From contig NZ_BATM01000016.1 of NCBI RefSeq assembly GCF_000467185.1, forward strand, positions 1 through 61,785: 61,785 bases of DNA, read 5' to 3'. Shown piece after piece: positions 1 to 9,065 of the stretch (position 1 is its first letter; the number at the start of each line of letters is the position of its first letter). A model generated the notes under the pieces. The model was not told the origin of the DNA. It searched no databases and saw nothing but the letters and a program-made list of their open reading frames with translations. The stretch comes from Vibrio ezurae NBRC 102218. Its GTDB lineage: Bacteria; Pseudomonadota; Gammaproteobacteria; Enterobacterales; Vibrionaceae. The translations under genes and the position numbers were made by a program.

Positions 1-64
1 AATGCGAACGCCGTTATCGAGTATTTTAACAAACTAGAATGACCCGTTACTTAGTACGATTGGT
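1..64 (-). repeat. MITE-like Vibrio intergenic repeat, copy cut by window start
   Basis: Read on the minus strand, this stretch begins ACCAATCGTACTAAGTAACG and continues with a CATTCTAG block and a GTTAAAATA block, ending in an ACGGCGTT block. The same order of blocks is seen at 46182 and 50152, and the terminal block reappears at 61769. The copy is truncated only by the edge of the window. It is non-coding and lies upstream of the alcohol dehydrogenase gene. Confidence 0.75.
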
Positions 65-235
65 TTCAAACCTTTTAAAGTTTAATGGACAAAAAGAGAG
101 CTAAAGCGAAACGTGACCATTGAAAGTATTGTAAACTAATTGTAGCTATTTAAATCATTGATTTAACATGAGTAGGTAACGGTAATATGTACGCCTACTG
201 ACGCTTCAGATCTCGAATTTTAAAAGGATGTTTGT

Positions 236-1435
236 ATGTTTCAATTTATGACGACGTCACGAATCATATTTGGAGAGGGAACGCTTCAATCATCACTTTC
301 AACGCTTAATCAGTTTGGATATAGCGTTTTATTAGTCACGGGCAAAGATTTAACTCGCTCTACGATGATTACTCAGTATTTGAAAAGCCAGCTTATGCGC
401 TATCACCATTTTTCAGTTGGCAATGAGCCTAATATTGCCATGGTAGAAGAGGCCGCTGTTGTGGCGCGCCGTTTCAAACCTGACATGGTGGTCGCAATGG
501 GCGGTGGGAGCGTTATTGATATGGGGAAAGCGTTAGCTGCCATGACAACCAATGGGGGAGACCTTTATGACTATGTCGAAGTTGTCGGGCGAAATGTACC
601 GATAAAATTTGCGCCGCTGCCAATGATAGCCATTCCGACAACCGCAGGATCAGGTGCTGAGGTGACTAAGCATGCGGTGCTTAAATCGGGTCAAGATAAA
701 GTGAAGGTGAGCCTACGATCGCCTGAGCTGCTCCCTGATGTTGCGATAGTCGATCCTACATTGACTTACGGCACAGATGTTTCTACATCCGGGCGCGGCG
801 CAATGGACGCATTTACTCACTTAATGGAAGCGTACGTTTGTGGCGAACCCAACCCATTGACCGATATGATTTGTGAGGAAGGTTTGCGCCGATTATCTCG
901 CTCTATCCTTGCGGCCTGTCGTCAAGATAACCCACGAGCACGGGCAGACTTATCCTTTGCTGCGGTACTTGGAGGGATGGCAAGTAGTAATGCGAAGCTG
1001 GGGGCGGCTCATGGCTTAGCTTCTGCATTAGGCGGGAAAATTACTGCGCCGCATAGCGTCATCACAGCACGTCTGGCGCCGTTCGTTATGAATGAAAATA
1101 TGAAAGTCGCGAAGCAAAGTGGGCGTAATGATGTATTAGCGCGTTATCGAAAAGTTGCTCAACTGGTGACAGGTGATGAAGATGCGCATAGAGACGATGC
1201 CATTAGCTGGGTCAATACAATGCTCAGCCAGTTGGAGATTCCAGCCTTATCGTATTATGGGAGCTGTGAAGCGTCATTTGATGACATTGCTTGTGACGCT
1301 CTAAAGTCAGTGGTGATTCAAGGGAACCCATTGCCTTTGACCCAAGACCGACTGGTTGAGGTATTGGATTCGGTGTACTCAGAGAGTCGAACTGAGCATT
1401 ATCGTCAGCAAGATGATTTATCCGAAATGATTTGA
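236..1435 (+). CDS. Iron-containing alcohol dehydrogenase
   Basis: A 399-residue group III (iron-dependent) alcohol dehydrogenase, expected to interconvert alcohols and aldehydes with NAD(P)H in the cytosol. The dinucleotide-binding GGGS is at residues 89-92 and the PTTAGSG signature at 134-140. D191 and H195 in DAFTH, plus histidines in the later AAHGLASALGG segment, fit the metal site. AAAAGGATG lies before the ATG and supplies a ribosome-binding site. Family and length are typical; the physiological substrate cannot be read from sequence. It is followed convergently by hexR. In V. cholerae an iron ADH also sits beside this regulator, as I recall. Confidence 0.9.
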   Translation: MFQFMTTSRIIFGEGTLQSSLSTLNQFGYSVLLVTGKDLTRSTMITQYLKSQLMRYHHFSVGNEPNIAMVEEAAVVARRFKPDMVVAMGGGSVIDMGKALAAMTTNGGDLYDYVEVVGRNVPIKFAPLPMIAIPTTAGSGAEVTKHAVLKSGQDKVKVSLRSPELLPDVAIVDPTLTYGTDVSTSGRGAMDAFTHLMEAYVCGEPNPLTDMICEEGLRRLSRSILAACRQDNPRARADLSFAAVLGGMASSNAKLGAAHGLASALGGKITAPHSVITARLAPFVMNENMKVAKQSGRNDVLARYRKVAQLVTGDEDAHRDDAISWVNTMLSQLEIPALSYYGSCEASFDDIACDALKSVVIQGNPLPLTQDRLVEVLDSVYSESRTEHYRQQDDLSEMI

Positions 1436-1478
1436 GGCGCTGATTTTTCGCAATCAACAATAAAAAGAGACGCAATAA

Positions 1479-1536
1479 AAAATGCGCGTGGTAAATACTG
1501 CCGCTCATAGCGGTAATATCTCCATCGCGCATTGTG
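1479..1536 (-). terminator. Terminator of hexR
   Basis: On the minus strand AATGCGCG pairs with CGCGCATT around an inner ACCGCTATGAGCGGT hairpin, and the outer stem is followed by TTTTTTATT. The branched hairpin plus T-run fits rho-independent termination of hexR, and may also serve the convergent ADH gene. Confidence 0.65.
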
Positions 1537-1555
1537 TCAGTTCGCTGAGGTGGTA

Positions 1556-2407
1556 TTAAATCTCACCCTTGTCGAAACGAGATTCACGAAGCGTTTCTTT
1601 TACCCGTTTTAAATTGTCTCTAAAGCCACTGCCGCGACGTAAGGTAAATCCGGTGGCTAACACGTCAATAATCGTCATTTGCACAACGCGACTTGCCATT
1701 GGCATATATACGTCAGTGTCTTCTGATACATCAAGAGTAATGGTTAGAGAAACCGCTTTATCAAGAGGGGAATTCTTGGCGGTAACCGCGATTACTGTTG
1801 CACCATTATCACGAGCAAGATGAGCGATTTCAATTAAGCTCTTAGTACGCCCTGTATGGGAGATAAGTACCACCACATCGTTATCGGTACTGTTAATGCA
1901 ACTCATGCGCTGCATTACCGGATCGTCAAAGCAGGTAATCGGGATGTTGAAACGGATGAATTTGTTCTGTGCATCTTTTGCGACCGCAGACGAAGCGCCT
2001 TGACCAAAAAATGAAATTCGTTTCGCTTGAGTCAATAAGTCGACTGCGCGATTAATTTGTTGCGCGTCTAGGCTACTCTTAGCAACGTCTAAACAGGCCA
2101 TAGTGGATTCAAAGATCTTATGCGTATACGCATCTGGTCCGTCTGTTTCTTCAACATTACGGCTCACGTATGGCGTACCATTAGCTAAGCTTTGCGCTAA
2201 GTGCAATTTAAAATCAGGAAATCCCTTAGTGTCTAAGCGACGACAAAAACGGTTTACCGTTGGCTCACTGACATCTGCAAGTTTAGCAAGTGTTGCAATA
2301 CTTGAGTGAATGGCTGTTTGCGGGTTCGCCATGATAACTTCGGCAACCTTCCTTTCGGATTTGCTAAAGTTGTCTAAATTTTTTTGTACTTTTTCTAAAG
2401 TATTCAT
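1556..2407 (-). CDS. hexR: RpiR-family transcriptional regulator HexR
   Basis: A 283-residue RpiR-type regulator. Residues 1-75 form the N-terminal helix-turn-helix domain (LAKLADVSEPTVNRFCRRL is the recognition region). A SIS sugar-phosphate-binding domain follows at about 120-260 (FFGQGASSAVAKDAQNKF; VVVLISHTGRT). In gamma-proteobacteria HexR senses 2-keto-3-deoxy-6-phosphogluconate and controls central carbon genes; that role is inferred from the family. The gene is monocistronic, between the convergent ADH and panP. I looked for a clear HexR operator near it and could not settle on one. Confidence 0.88.
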   Translation of the reverse strand: MNTLEKVQKNLDNFSKSERKVAEVIMANPQTAIHSSIATLAKLADVSEPTVNRFCRRLDTKGFPDFKLHLAQSLANGTPYVSRNVEETDGPDAYTHKIFESTMACLDVAKSSLDAQQINRAVDLLTQAKRISFFGQGASSAVAKDAQNKFIRFNIPITCFDDPVMQRMSCINSTDNDVVVLISHTGRTKSLIEIAHLARDNGATVIAVTAKNSPLDKAVSLTITLDVSEDTDVYMPMASRVVQMTIIDVLATGFTLRRGSGFRDNLKRVKETLRESRFDKGEI

Positions 2408-2639
2408 GAAGTTGGCTTATCGAATAATTTGAATACGTGACTCAATAATGAGACTGACGAGCGTGAAAACGAATAAAATCAGTATATACCGTTCTGTAGT
2501 CGTGTTGTAACAAAACAGAAACTTAATGACAAGTAATGCGTAATAATATGACAGGCTTCAAAGTTGAAGTAGTCATTTTGACTCTTTTAGGGGCGAGATC
2601 GCTTCAATTTAGCCAAGACGCCCTACATGAGAAAATAAA

Positions 2640-4289
2640 TTACAATCCGGATTGAATCGCATCGACAACCGTATTGATCTGTTTTGTCAATGACGGTGCC
2701 GCTTTTGCTATTTCACGCTGTTCATTGAGAATATTGTGCAATATCTCATTGGTAGTCAAAGGGTTGGCGAGTACCACTCGGAACACGACAGTGGTCATTT
2801 TATCCCACTTTCTAGGTGTTAGCGTGGTACGAGAGACAAACGATAAGCCATTTTCTCGTTGATGCTTTTGAATGAACTGAGTTAATCCATTGATCAATTC
2901 ATTGAGCTTATGTTTTTGTTTGCCAGTCGCTTTTTGCAGTGCAGCTTTTACATGTGCCGGTATATAGCGATAAGTGAGTAAACACAATTCTGGTTCGGTG
3001 ACTAATTCAAAATCAGGTTGTTGTTTTATCAAATCGGCAAAGTAACGCGCTTTATCTAGGCTGGCATTGATCAGCAGCTCATAGCCTGGACGGCTAATAA
3101 TATGCATACTTGAATACAGCAGCATTGCCATTCCAGAGCGCGATCCTTCTAGAGCTTGGCTGCCAAGGTCTTTGGAGCCTTTACGAAGGATATACGCAGC
3201 ATGATGTTCGATACTGGCCATGGAGTGGGGGTCTTTAAACAGCACCATTCCCGCACCCATAGGGATGTACAGTTGTTTGTGTGCATCGATAGTGACAGAG
3301 TCCGCCAGCTCAATGCCCGCGAGTAGGTCTCTATGCTTGTTCGACATCAGTGTGGCGCCGCCCCAAGCCGCATCAACATGAAAATGACATTGGTGCTGCT
3401 GACAAATAGCCGCGATCTCGGTTAATGGATCGATATTGCCGGTTTCGGTGGTCCCAGCAATGCCCACCACCGCGATAGTTTTAATTCGATTCTCTTCAAG
3501 CTCCGTGAGCTTTGCTTCTAAATCGGTTAAACACACTTTATTGTGGTCATCGGTTTTTACGGGTACCAAGCTCTCACGACCAATTCCGAGTAAATCAGCG
3601 GCCTTTTTGAGTGAGTAGTGCCCGCGCTCAGAGACAACGATTGCGACGCCTTCGTAGTCATAATGTTTTAGTGCTTTAAAGAGACCTTGTTGTTCGATAC
3701 CTCGGAAGTCACCGTCAGCAGGGAAGGCATTATTGCGCGCTACCCATAGTGCGGTAATGTTGGCGATAGTGCCGCCGGAACAAAATGCACCTAACGAGTG
3801 CTGTGCGCTGTGCATCCAATGATTGTAAAAGGTTTCTTCTTGCGCATAGATCAAATTGTGCAACATGCCTAAAACTTGGCGTTCTAATGGCGTAAAGGCC
3901 TTAGAGGTTTCTATTTTCACTAAGTTTTGATTGAGCGCTATCATAATTTTCGAAAGCGGCATCAAGTAATAAGGCAGTGCAGACGTCATGTGACCAATAA
4001 AGCTCGGTGATGAAGTATGAACTGAGTGCGACACTAAGGTATCAAGCAGGTGCTTAGTGTGATCAGAAACAAAAGTGGGTGTTTCTGGCAAGAGTGATTC
4101 TCGAAAATCCTTTTCAATTTCGCGAAGAGGTTTTTCTTCCGCAACGATGTGTTCTTTTAGAAATTCATTCAGGTTTCCGGACAGACTTTCTTCGATCTGA
4201 GTCAGTGTTGATTCTGGGCCTTCTGGAACGGTAAAGATTCTAAGTAGGCTTTCGAAATTAACTTGTGCTGTTTTGTCCTGTGAAACCAT
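2640..4289 (-). CDS. panP: PLP-dependent aspartate 1-decarboxylase PanP
   Basis: A group II PLP-dependent decarboxylase. CSGGTIANITALW binds cofactor phosphate, HVDAAWGG carries the PLP-contacting aspartate, and the catalytic lysine is in the DAHKQ motif. In Vibrio this family was first annotated as glutamate decarboxylase and then shown to be PanP, which makes beta-alanine for pantothenate/CoA synthesis. I chose the ATG at 4289 (549 residues). The open frame extends to a TTG at 4325, but that start is poor and the longer form exceeds the usual family length. Substrate specificity is inferred from family and neighbourhood. Confidence 0.85.
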   Translation of the reverse strand: MVSQDKTAQVNFESLLRIFTVPEGPESTLTQIEESLSGNLNEFLKEHIVAEEKPLREIEKDFRESLLPETPTFVSDHTKHLLDTLVSHSVHTSSPSFIGHMTSALPYYLMPLSKIMIALNQNLVKIETSKAFTPLERQVLGMLHNLIYAQEETFYNHWMHSAQHSLGAFCSGGTIANITALWVARNNAFPADGDFRGIEQQGLFKALKHYDYEGVAIVVSERGHYSLKKAADLLGIGRESLVPVKTDDHNKVCLTDLEAKLTELEENRIKTIAVVGIAGTTETGNIDPLTEIAAICQQHQCHFHVDAAWGGATLMSNKHRDLLAGIELADSVTIDAHKQLYIPMGAGMVLFKDPHSMASIEHHAAYILRKGSKDLGSQALEGSRSGMAMLLYSSMHIISRPGYELLINASLDKARYFADLIKQQPDFELVTEPELCLLTYRYIPAHVKAALQKATGKQKHKLNELINGLTQFIQKHQRENGLSFVSRTTLTPRKWDKMTTVVFRVVLANPLTTNEILHNILNEQREIAKAAPSLTKQINTVVDAIQSGL

Positions 4290-4395
4290 ATGAGATGAAT
4301 TTGTATTGCGGAAATTGCGAGACAATGTAATAAATTAATGACTCAAAGTCTCGCATTATTTTTCATGGGTGGGCTTTATGGTTAAGAGTAAACCA

Positions 4396-4911
4396 TTAAT
4401 TTGCGTTGCAATTCATCGAAGTTACCCCTTCAATGGAATGATTGTAGCGGTCCAAAGCATCTTGAATTTTGCTCGGATGGCTAAGTAAATCAGCGAGTGC
4501 AGAGCGAAACTCATAGTTTTGAGGGTGAGATTTTGCTTGTCGATATTGGAAACTTTGTTTTGCTAAGTGACCGAGCTTATCATCACGTTCAGAGAGCGCT
4601 TTTATATCACTTTGAGTCAATTGTAGCCAAGATTCGACGTCTGATCCCGTAGAGACTTTATTGGGCTGAGACTTTAAAAAGGTGTGTACGGCTTCACGAT
4701 TGAGCTCAAAGTGTTTTTTACGACCTTCTAAAAACCAATCACTGACCTCTTTGAGTTGTGGAGATTCATGGCTTGTCATAGTCGCAAGATCTTGATACCA
4801 GTTAATTGAAGCGTCAATATAGGTATCGTATTTTTTGATTTGGCATTCTGTATTTGCTGCAAAGGCAAAAGCAGGTAGAGCTGACAATAATAAAACCAGC
4901 GTTTTGTTCAT
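4396..4911 (-). CDS. Small predicted periplasmic protein, unknown function
   Basis: A 171-residue protein with a clear signal peptide: MNKTL, a hydrophobic core rich in L and A, and a likely cleavage after AFAA. The mature part is helical and charged, with two cysteines (one near its N-terminus, one near the C-terminus) that could form a disulphide in the periplasm. I recognise no catalytic motif. It sits between lysO and panP on the same strand and may be co-transcribed with lysO, but the gap is about 110 bases. Coding potential is convincing; function is unknown. Confidence 0.75.
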   Translation of the reverse strand: MNKTLVLLLSALPAFAFAANTECQIKKYDTYIDASINWYQDLATMTSHESPQLKEVSDWFLEGRKKHFELNREAVHTFLKSQPNKVSTGSDVESWLQLTQSDIKALSERDDKLGHLAKQSFQYRQAKSHPQNYEFRSALADLLSHPSKIQDALDRYNHSIEGVTSMNCNAN

Positions 4912-5024
4912 CGAATTATTCCCTGAGTTGATAGACTCTACGACAGTAGTCGAAATAATCTAGCAAATGTTACTTCAATTACCTATGCATTCGATGATTG
5001 AATGTGAGCAACACCGCCTAATAT

Positions 5025-5930
5025 TTACATTCCTATTCCAGCAAAGGTCAGTATCAGCACTGGCACCAGTAAACTTAGGATAAATCCGCTCACAATCGCG
5101 ACGGGTACACAGCGAATACCTCCTGTCTGTTGAATAATAGGTAGGGTAAAATCCATCGCTGTCGCTCCAGCGTAGCCTATCGCAGTACACGGGCGACTTT
5201 TGATCAATAACGGAATAAAGATAAGCGCCATCAACTCTCTAAGTAGCTCAACAATAAGTGATGCACTGCCATATAGCGGCCCATAACTGTCGGTGATTAA
5301 GATTCCGCTCAGTGAATACCAACCAAAACCAGATGCCATAGCCAATCCTTGACTAATAGGCAGCTCGAGAATAAAAGCAGAAAGAATACCGCCTAGCCAA
5401 GAGGTGATGATAATGACACTCGCAATAATCAAGCCGTGTTTATTGATGATGATTTCTCGTAATGTAAGGCCACTGTTTCTGAGTTGTATGCCGATCAAGA
5501 ACAGTAATCCGAATAACGTCCATTCGCTGGCGGTATGGACCCAACTCCAATAGCCGGGAAGAACAATACCAATCGCAACGCCCAGCGCCACAATGAAGAC
5601 CAGTCGTAGTGATTCTGATGCCATTTCTAATAAGGGCAGTTTATTTTTTCTTCCTTCGACTTGGAGCGGGAATTTAATGTCGACCAAAGGCAAAGCCAGC
5701 AAGTTGAACACCCCCATGCTAATAAAAAAGCACATTGCGACGATGAGGATTTGCTGAATATTGCCACTTAAATTATCCATTCCCGCAATACTTAAGCCCA
5801 TTAAAAATAAAATAAACAGCACAGTGTGAGAGCAGACTTTGTTGATTTTATCTAAAACAGAAACCGTTTTGATTGAAATGAGATAACCCACGATAAGGGG
5901 GATAAAAATGAAAAGTAATCCTAATAACAT
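5025..5930 (-). CDS. lysO: Lysine exporter LysO family protein
   Basis: A 301-residue inner-membrane protein with about eight hydrophobic segments. It matches E. coli LysO (YbjE) along its length, including GIQLRNSGLTL, LAMASGFGWYSLSGI and the C-terminal MDFTLPIIQQTGG block. LysO exports L-lysine and confers thialysine resistance. The ATG at 5930 begins MLLGLLFIFIPLIVGYLI, aligning with the E. coli N-terminus. It is divergent from tfoX. Confidence 0.9.
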   Translation of the reverse strand: MLLGLLFIFIPLIVGYLISIKTVSVLDKINKVCSHTVLFILFLMGLSIAGMDNLSGNIQQILIVAMCFFISMGVFNLLALPLVDIKFPLQVEGRKNKLPLLEMASESLRLVFIVALGVAIGIVLPGYWSWVHTASEWTLFGLLFLIGIQLRNSGLTLREIIINKHGLIIASVIIITSWLGGILSAFILELPISQGLAMASGFGWYSLSGILITDSYGPLYGSASLIVELLRELMALIFIPLLIKSRPCTAIGYAGATAMDFTLPIIQQTGGIRCVPVAIVSGFILSLLVPVLILTFAGIGM

Positions 5931-6250
5931 GTCTGTTTGTGTTTTTTCGCTGGTGGTTGATGATTGAATACTAGAAGTCCGAGGTATTCATTTCTTGTCG
6001 ATTAGACCGCTTATAATACTCTTATCAGCCTTAACATTACTACAAGTATGTTAACGGTTAAGGATGTAATGCCTGTATGAAAATCCCCCATTGTTCTGGG
6101 TGGATATCGCAATCTCTCATACTTTTCGTCATTTCAATACAACTTAGCGTACATAGACAATCGGATGCTTGGCTATAAGACTTATTCAGTACTGGGCGGA
6201 GTGAGGTGTATTAACTCTTAAATAGGATGGATTGTGTGGAGACGAAAATT
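5931..6250 (+). promoter_or_regulatory. tfoX promoter and long 5' leader
   Basis: This 320-base gap has no gene. TATAAT at 6012-6017 is a good -10 element; the -35 is unclear (TTCATT-like, 19 bases upstream). Transcription from there would give a leader of about 225 bases ahead of tfoX. In V. cholerae the tfoX leader is folded and opened by the sRNA TfoR; a comparable leader here is an inference. I looked for the GEMM c-di-GMP riboswitch typical of tfoY and did not find it. Confidence 0.5.
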
Positions 6251-6874
6251 ATGGCTAGTAACGGAATTGAAGCTGTGATTCATAATATTGAACGGTTTAA
6301 AGGATTGAACTCTCGTTCAATGTTTGGTGGTACTGGGTATTTTATTGATGATGCGATGTTCTTATTAGTGGATCATGGTAAAGCCTATCTAAGAGGTGGG
6401 CCAAGTTTAACGAAAGAGCTGCTCGCTTTAGGTTGTAAGCAGCTGAAATTTAAAAAGCGAATTGGTTGTGCAAAAGTTCAGTATTACGACATCATGAATG
6501 TCTATTTTGTTGATCCTATTCGTACACAGACTTTAATTACTCAGTCCATCGAAAACGCGAAAACAGACAAAGAAAAATGTCATCATTGCAGTGAGCGTCT
6601 TCGAGACTTGCCGAATTTGCAATTGAGTATCGAACGAATGTTAGCAAGGATTGATATTCAAGAGGTCGGTCATTTGAAAACCATCGGTTCGACAGAGTCA
6701 TTTCGTCGCTTACAATCTATCTATGGGTTAGATCTTAACATTAACTTACTGTGGAAATTAGAAGGGGCCATTCAAGGCGTACATTTTTCTTTGTTGGGAA
6801 ACTCAGTTAAAAATGATTTGTTGGGGCAGGTGTCAGCAAAAGATCTTGGACAGGTATCAAGATGCAATGGATAA
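6251..6874 (+). CDS. tfoX: Competence regulator TfoX (Sxy family)
   Basis: A TfoX/Sxy protein of 207 residues. The TfoX_N domain includes SRSMFGGTGYFIDDAMFLLV and KAYLRGG; the C-terminal domain is LPNLQLSIERMLARIDI through VGHLKTIGSTESFRRL. TfoX turns on chitin-induced competence genes in Vibrio, acting with CRP. The frame is open to an ATG at 6227, but that start has only an adjacent AGG. The ATG at 6251 has GGAG at 6238-6241 with nine-base spacing, so I prefer it. TfoX rather than paralogue TfoY is favoured by the neighbourhood (iron ADH, hexR, panP nearby) and by the absence of a c-di-GMP riboswitch. Confidence 0.85.
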   Translation: MASNGIEAVIHNIERFKGLNSRSMFGGTGYFIDDAMFLLVDHGKAYLRGGPSLTKELLALGCKQLKFKKRIGCAKVQYYDIMNVYFVDPIRTQTLITQSIENAKTDKEKCHHCSERLRDLPNLQLSIERMLARIDIQEVGHLKTIGSTESFRRLQSIYGLDLNINLLWKLEGAIQGVHFSLLGNSVKNDLLGQVSAKDLGQVSRCNG

Positions 6875-6878
6875 ATAG

Positions 6879-6912
6879 AAAAACCGTCACTTTTTATTGG
6901 TGACGGTTTTTT
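6879..6912 (+). terminator. Bidirectional terminator between tfoX and purC
   Basis: AAAACCGTCAC (6880-6890) and GTGACGGTTTT (6900-6910) form an 11-bp stem with A- and T-runs on both sides. It can terminate both tfoX and the convergent purC. Confidence 0.85.
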
Positions 6913-6962
6913 AATAAGCAGTACGTTTATCAGACGGTCTTTGCTACAAAGACACTGAATAG

Positions 6963-8066
6963 TTAGTCTACTAAGCCGTAGTCTTTCGCTAATATATCAA
7001 TGATTTCTGCTTTTGGATTAGCGCTTAACTCAATCTTACGACCAGTAATTTTTTCGGCAATGCTGATGTAGGTGCTAGAAAGCTCCATCATTGCAGATAA
7101 TGGCAACTCGTTATCGGCAGCAAGTGCATTGCGTTCTGGCATGCGATCTTTATTAAGCAGAATATCAGGATCAGGGAAGTGATTTAGCAAAAACTGACGG
7201 AACCCTTCTTTAGAGTTTTCAACAATAACGCCATTGTTGTAGGCTTCTTTATCCCAAATACGAGATGAGTCTGGTGTACCGACCTCATCCATATAAATGA
7301 GTTTTTCGTTACCTTTGCTATCGGTGACGTAGCCAAACTCAAACTTAGTATCGACAAAGATCTGACCAATTTTTGCCAGCGCATTATCAATAACGTTAAA
7401 GCCTTCTTTTAATAGTACTTCATAGCGATCGACATCTTGCGGTGCCTGGAAGTTAAATGAAGAGTAGTGACTGATAAGATCTTGACGAGTAATATTCACG
7501 TCATCGACTTCAGGAACGTTAGGAATCCCTTTTAAAATTCCTTTTGTTGAAGGTGTAATCAGTAGGTCTTCCAATAGACCGTCTTTAATTAAGCCTTCTG
7601 GCAAATCGATGCCACAAAAAGAGCGTTCGCCTTTTGAGTAAGCGCGCCACATTGAGCCTGTAATGTATTTACGGCAAATCGCTTCAACCATAACAGGTCT
7701 TGCTTTTTGTACGATCCATACAAGCGGGTGGGGAATATCGAGAATATGACTATCTGCTAAACCATTATCTTTAAACAGCTTAAACCAGTGATTAGAGATG
7801 GCATTAAGTGCCGCTCCTTTGCCTGGAACCCCTTTTAGGTTCTGTTCACCGTGCCAGATACAATCAAATGCTGAGATGCGATCACTAATTACCATGATGG
7901 CTAAAGGGGCATCTTCGGAAACATCGTAGTTTTTTTCTTTGATTAAACGGCGACTGTCTTCTTCAGTAAGCCAGTACACAGAGCGTACTTTGCCGCTGTG
8001 TACGGGTTTATCGGTGCGAATAGGCAAGTCATCGTTTACGTCTAATACTTGGTCAGCAAGATTCAT
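6963..8066 (-). CDS. purC: Phosphoribosylaminoimidazole-succinocarboxamide synthase
   Basis: SAICAR synthase (ATP-dependent ligation of aspartate to CAIR, purine pathway). The 367-residue length is that of the long PurC form found in Vibrio rather than the ~237-residue E. coli form. Recognisable blocks are [11 protein letters not shown] near the N-terminus, [19 protein letters not shown], and DTKFEFGYV followed by [14 protein letters not shown]. It is monocistronic, with a PurR-type box 70-85 bases upstream of the start. Confidence 0.95.
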   Translation of the reverse strand: MNLADQVLDVNDDLPIRTDKPVHSGKVRSVYWLTEEDSRRLIKEKNYDVSEDAPLAIMVISDRISAFDCIWHGEQNLKGVPGKGAALNAISNHWFKLFKDNGLADSHILDIPHPLVWIVQKARPVMVEAICRKYITGSMWRAYSKGERSFCGIDLPEGLIKDGLLEDLLITPSTKGILKGIPNVPEVDDVNITRQDLISHYSSFNFQAPQDVDRYEVLLKEGFNVIDNALAKIGQIFVDTKFEFGYVTDSKGNEKLIYMDEVGTPDSSRIWDKEAYNNGVIVENSKEGFRQFLLNHFPDPDILLNKDRMPERNALAADNELPLSAMMELSSTYISIAEKITGRKIELSANPKAEIIDILAKDYGLVD

Positions 8067-8134
8067 AATTTATACCTAATAGGGTAAATACTGCTGAGAA
8101 TAATACACAGATCATTTTCACTATTCCAATAGAA

Positions 8135-8150
8135 AAGCAAACGATTGCGC
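8135..8150 (-). promoter_or_regulatory. PurR-type operator upstream of purC
   Basis: The minus strand reads GCGCAATCGTTTGCTT, close to the purine box ACGCAAACGTTTNCNT. Exactly the same 16-mer occurs upstream of purT (49076-49091), which supports a shared regulator. Confidence 0.75.
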
Positions 8151-8203
8151 TCAGCAAATTTTCCTTGGCGGTTTTTTCTGCTGTATCTTAAATAATTGTT
8201 AAT

Positions 8204-8578
8204 TTAATGAAGATATTGAGTGTCTGATGTTGAGAAAAAGACTTCACATCCATGTTGTATTGCTAATTGCTGCAATTGTTTACGAGCAAGGAGGTCAATA
8301 TTGCCACTGGCGACGACAGCACTGGCATTGCCTAAAGTGATGGCTTTGGAAACCACTTCAATTTCACTACTTTTTGTTGAAGGCCTAAGTTGAATGATTT
8401 TTTCGCAATCTACACGGTATGATTGAAGATCTTTTAAATCTGGAAGAGGGGTTTGTGCGGTAAATAAAATCCATTTGTGAGCCGAAGAGGCTTTAGCTAA
8501 ACGTTCTAAATGGCTAACTTGATAAGAACGAGCTGAAAGATTTAAAGCGCTGTCATTGTTTAATAGTTGAAAGTGCAT
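8204..8578 (-). CDS. SOS-induced SulA-like cell-division inhibitor
   Basis: A 124-residue protein. Its central and C-terminal part (KWILFTAQTPLP, EKIIQLRPSTKSSEIEVV, KAITLGNASAVVAS, LLARKQLQQLAIQHG) follows the pattern of E. coli SulA (WLTPQQKLS, MQISQLSPCHTVESMVRAL, TGNYSVVIG, EEEHAELVDAANEG). SulA blocks FtsZ assembly after DNA damage. A near-consensus LexA box sits 19 bases upstream, and GGAG precedes the ATG. Both the fold pattern and the SOS box support the call, but primary identity is low, so direct FtsZ inhibition is inferred. Confidence 0.72.
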   Translation of the reverse strand: MHFQLLNNDSALNLSARSYQVSHLERLAKASSAHKWILFTAQTPLPDLKDLQSYRVDCEKIIQLRPSTKSSEIEVVSKAITLGNASAVVASGNIDLLARKQLQQLAIQHGCEVFFSTSDTQYLH

Positions 8579-8596
8579 TTACTGTATCTCCATACA

Positions 8597-8616
8597 TACT
8601 GTATAGATAAACAGTA
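8597..8616 (-). promoter_or_regulatory. LexA (SOS) box
   Basis: TACTGTATAGATAAACAGTA differs from the gamma-proteobacterial consensus TACTGTATATATATACAGTA at only two central positions. It lies just upstream of the SulA-like gene. Confidence 0.9.
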
Positions 8617-8660
8617 ATACCTGTTTGGTTAAAGATCAAGCTTCGATTGGGTATTTTTGG

Positions 8661-8693
8661 CAAAAAAAAACCCAACACTAGGTTGGGCTTGTT
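8661..8693 (-). terminator. Terminator of the small CxxC protein gene
   Basis: On the minus strand CCCAAC and GTTGGG pair around CTAGT, followed by nine T residues. It separates the 8707-8898 gene from the SulA-like gene downstream. Confidence 0.85.
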
Positions 8694-8706
8694 TTTTTCG
8701 AGGTCT

Positions 8707-8898
8707 CTAAACGTGTAGGCGTTTGAACATTTCTTTTTGCGGAGTGACGGTTTCTTCATGGTTGTAGCGTTTGATATCAAGAAGCGCCGTTTGTTTGCAA
8801 GAGTCGCAACAGGAGTTCACGTACCCGTCCATGTAAGTCAGTTTTTCAACGAAAGCTAATTTTTTACACCAATCGCAATGTGAGAAAGTTTTTTTCAT
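8707..8898 (-). CDS. Small zinc-ribbon-like protein
   Basis: A 63-residue protein with two CxxC pairs (HCDWCKK near the N-terminus and CCDSCKQ in the middle), the spacing of a treble-clef or ribbon zinc site. It carries its own terminator, which argues for a real gene. No named family is recognised. Its function is unknown, perhaps nucleic-acid or protein binding through the zinc knuckle. Confidence 0.7.
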   Translation of the reverse strand: MKKTFSHCDWCKKLAFVEKLTYMDGYVNSCCDSCKQTALLDIKRYNHEETVTPQKEMFKRLHV

Positions 8899-9065
8899 AC
8901 TAATAACTACTCCAAAAGTATTTGCTGTTGATACGACCTTTATTCGAGACAGGCCAGTATCGATGGTTCGATCCTCGTCGAAAGGTTAGGACTATAATAT
9001 TACACCATGGTGAATAAAGTGTTACATATTTGTTCTATTCAAGCGTTTATAAGGTCGAAATAGGA

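Noticed and set aside
113..150. HexR operator upstream of the alcohol dehydrogenase gene
   Set aside because: TGTAAACTAATTGTA only partly follows the TGTARTWWWAYTACA pattern and lacks the second half-site.
5931..6250. c-di-GMP (GEMM-I) riboswitch upstream of the Sxy-family gene
   Set aside because: The conserved GGCAAACC and ACGCAAAGCC elements are not present. Together with the gene neighbourhood this favours tfoX over tfoY.
8553..8780. 75-codon frame over the SOS box and terminator
   Set aside because: It covers an evident LexA box and a terminator and overlaps two better genes.
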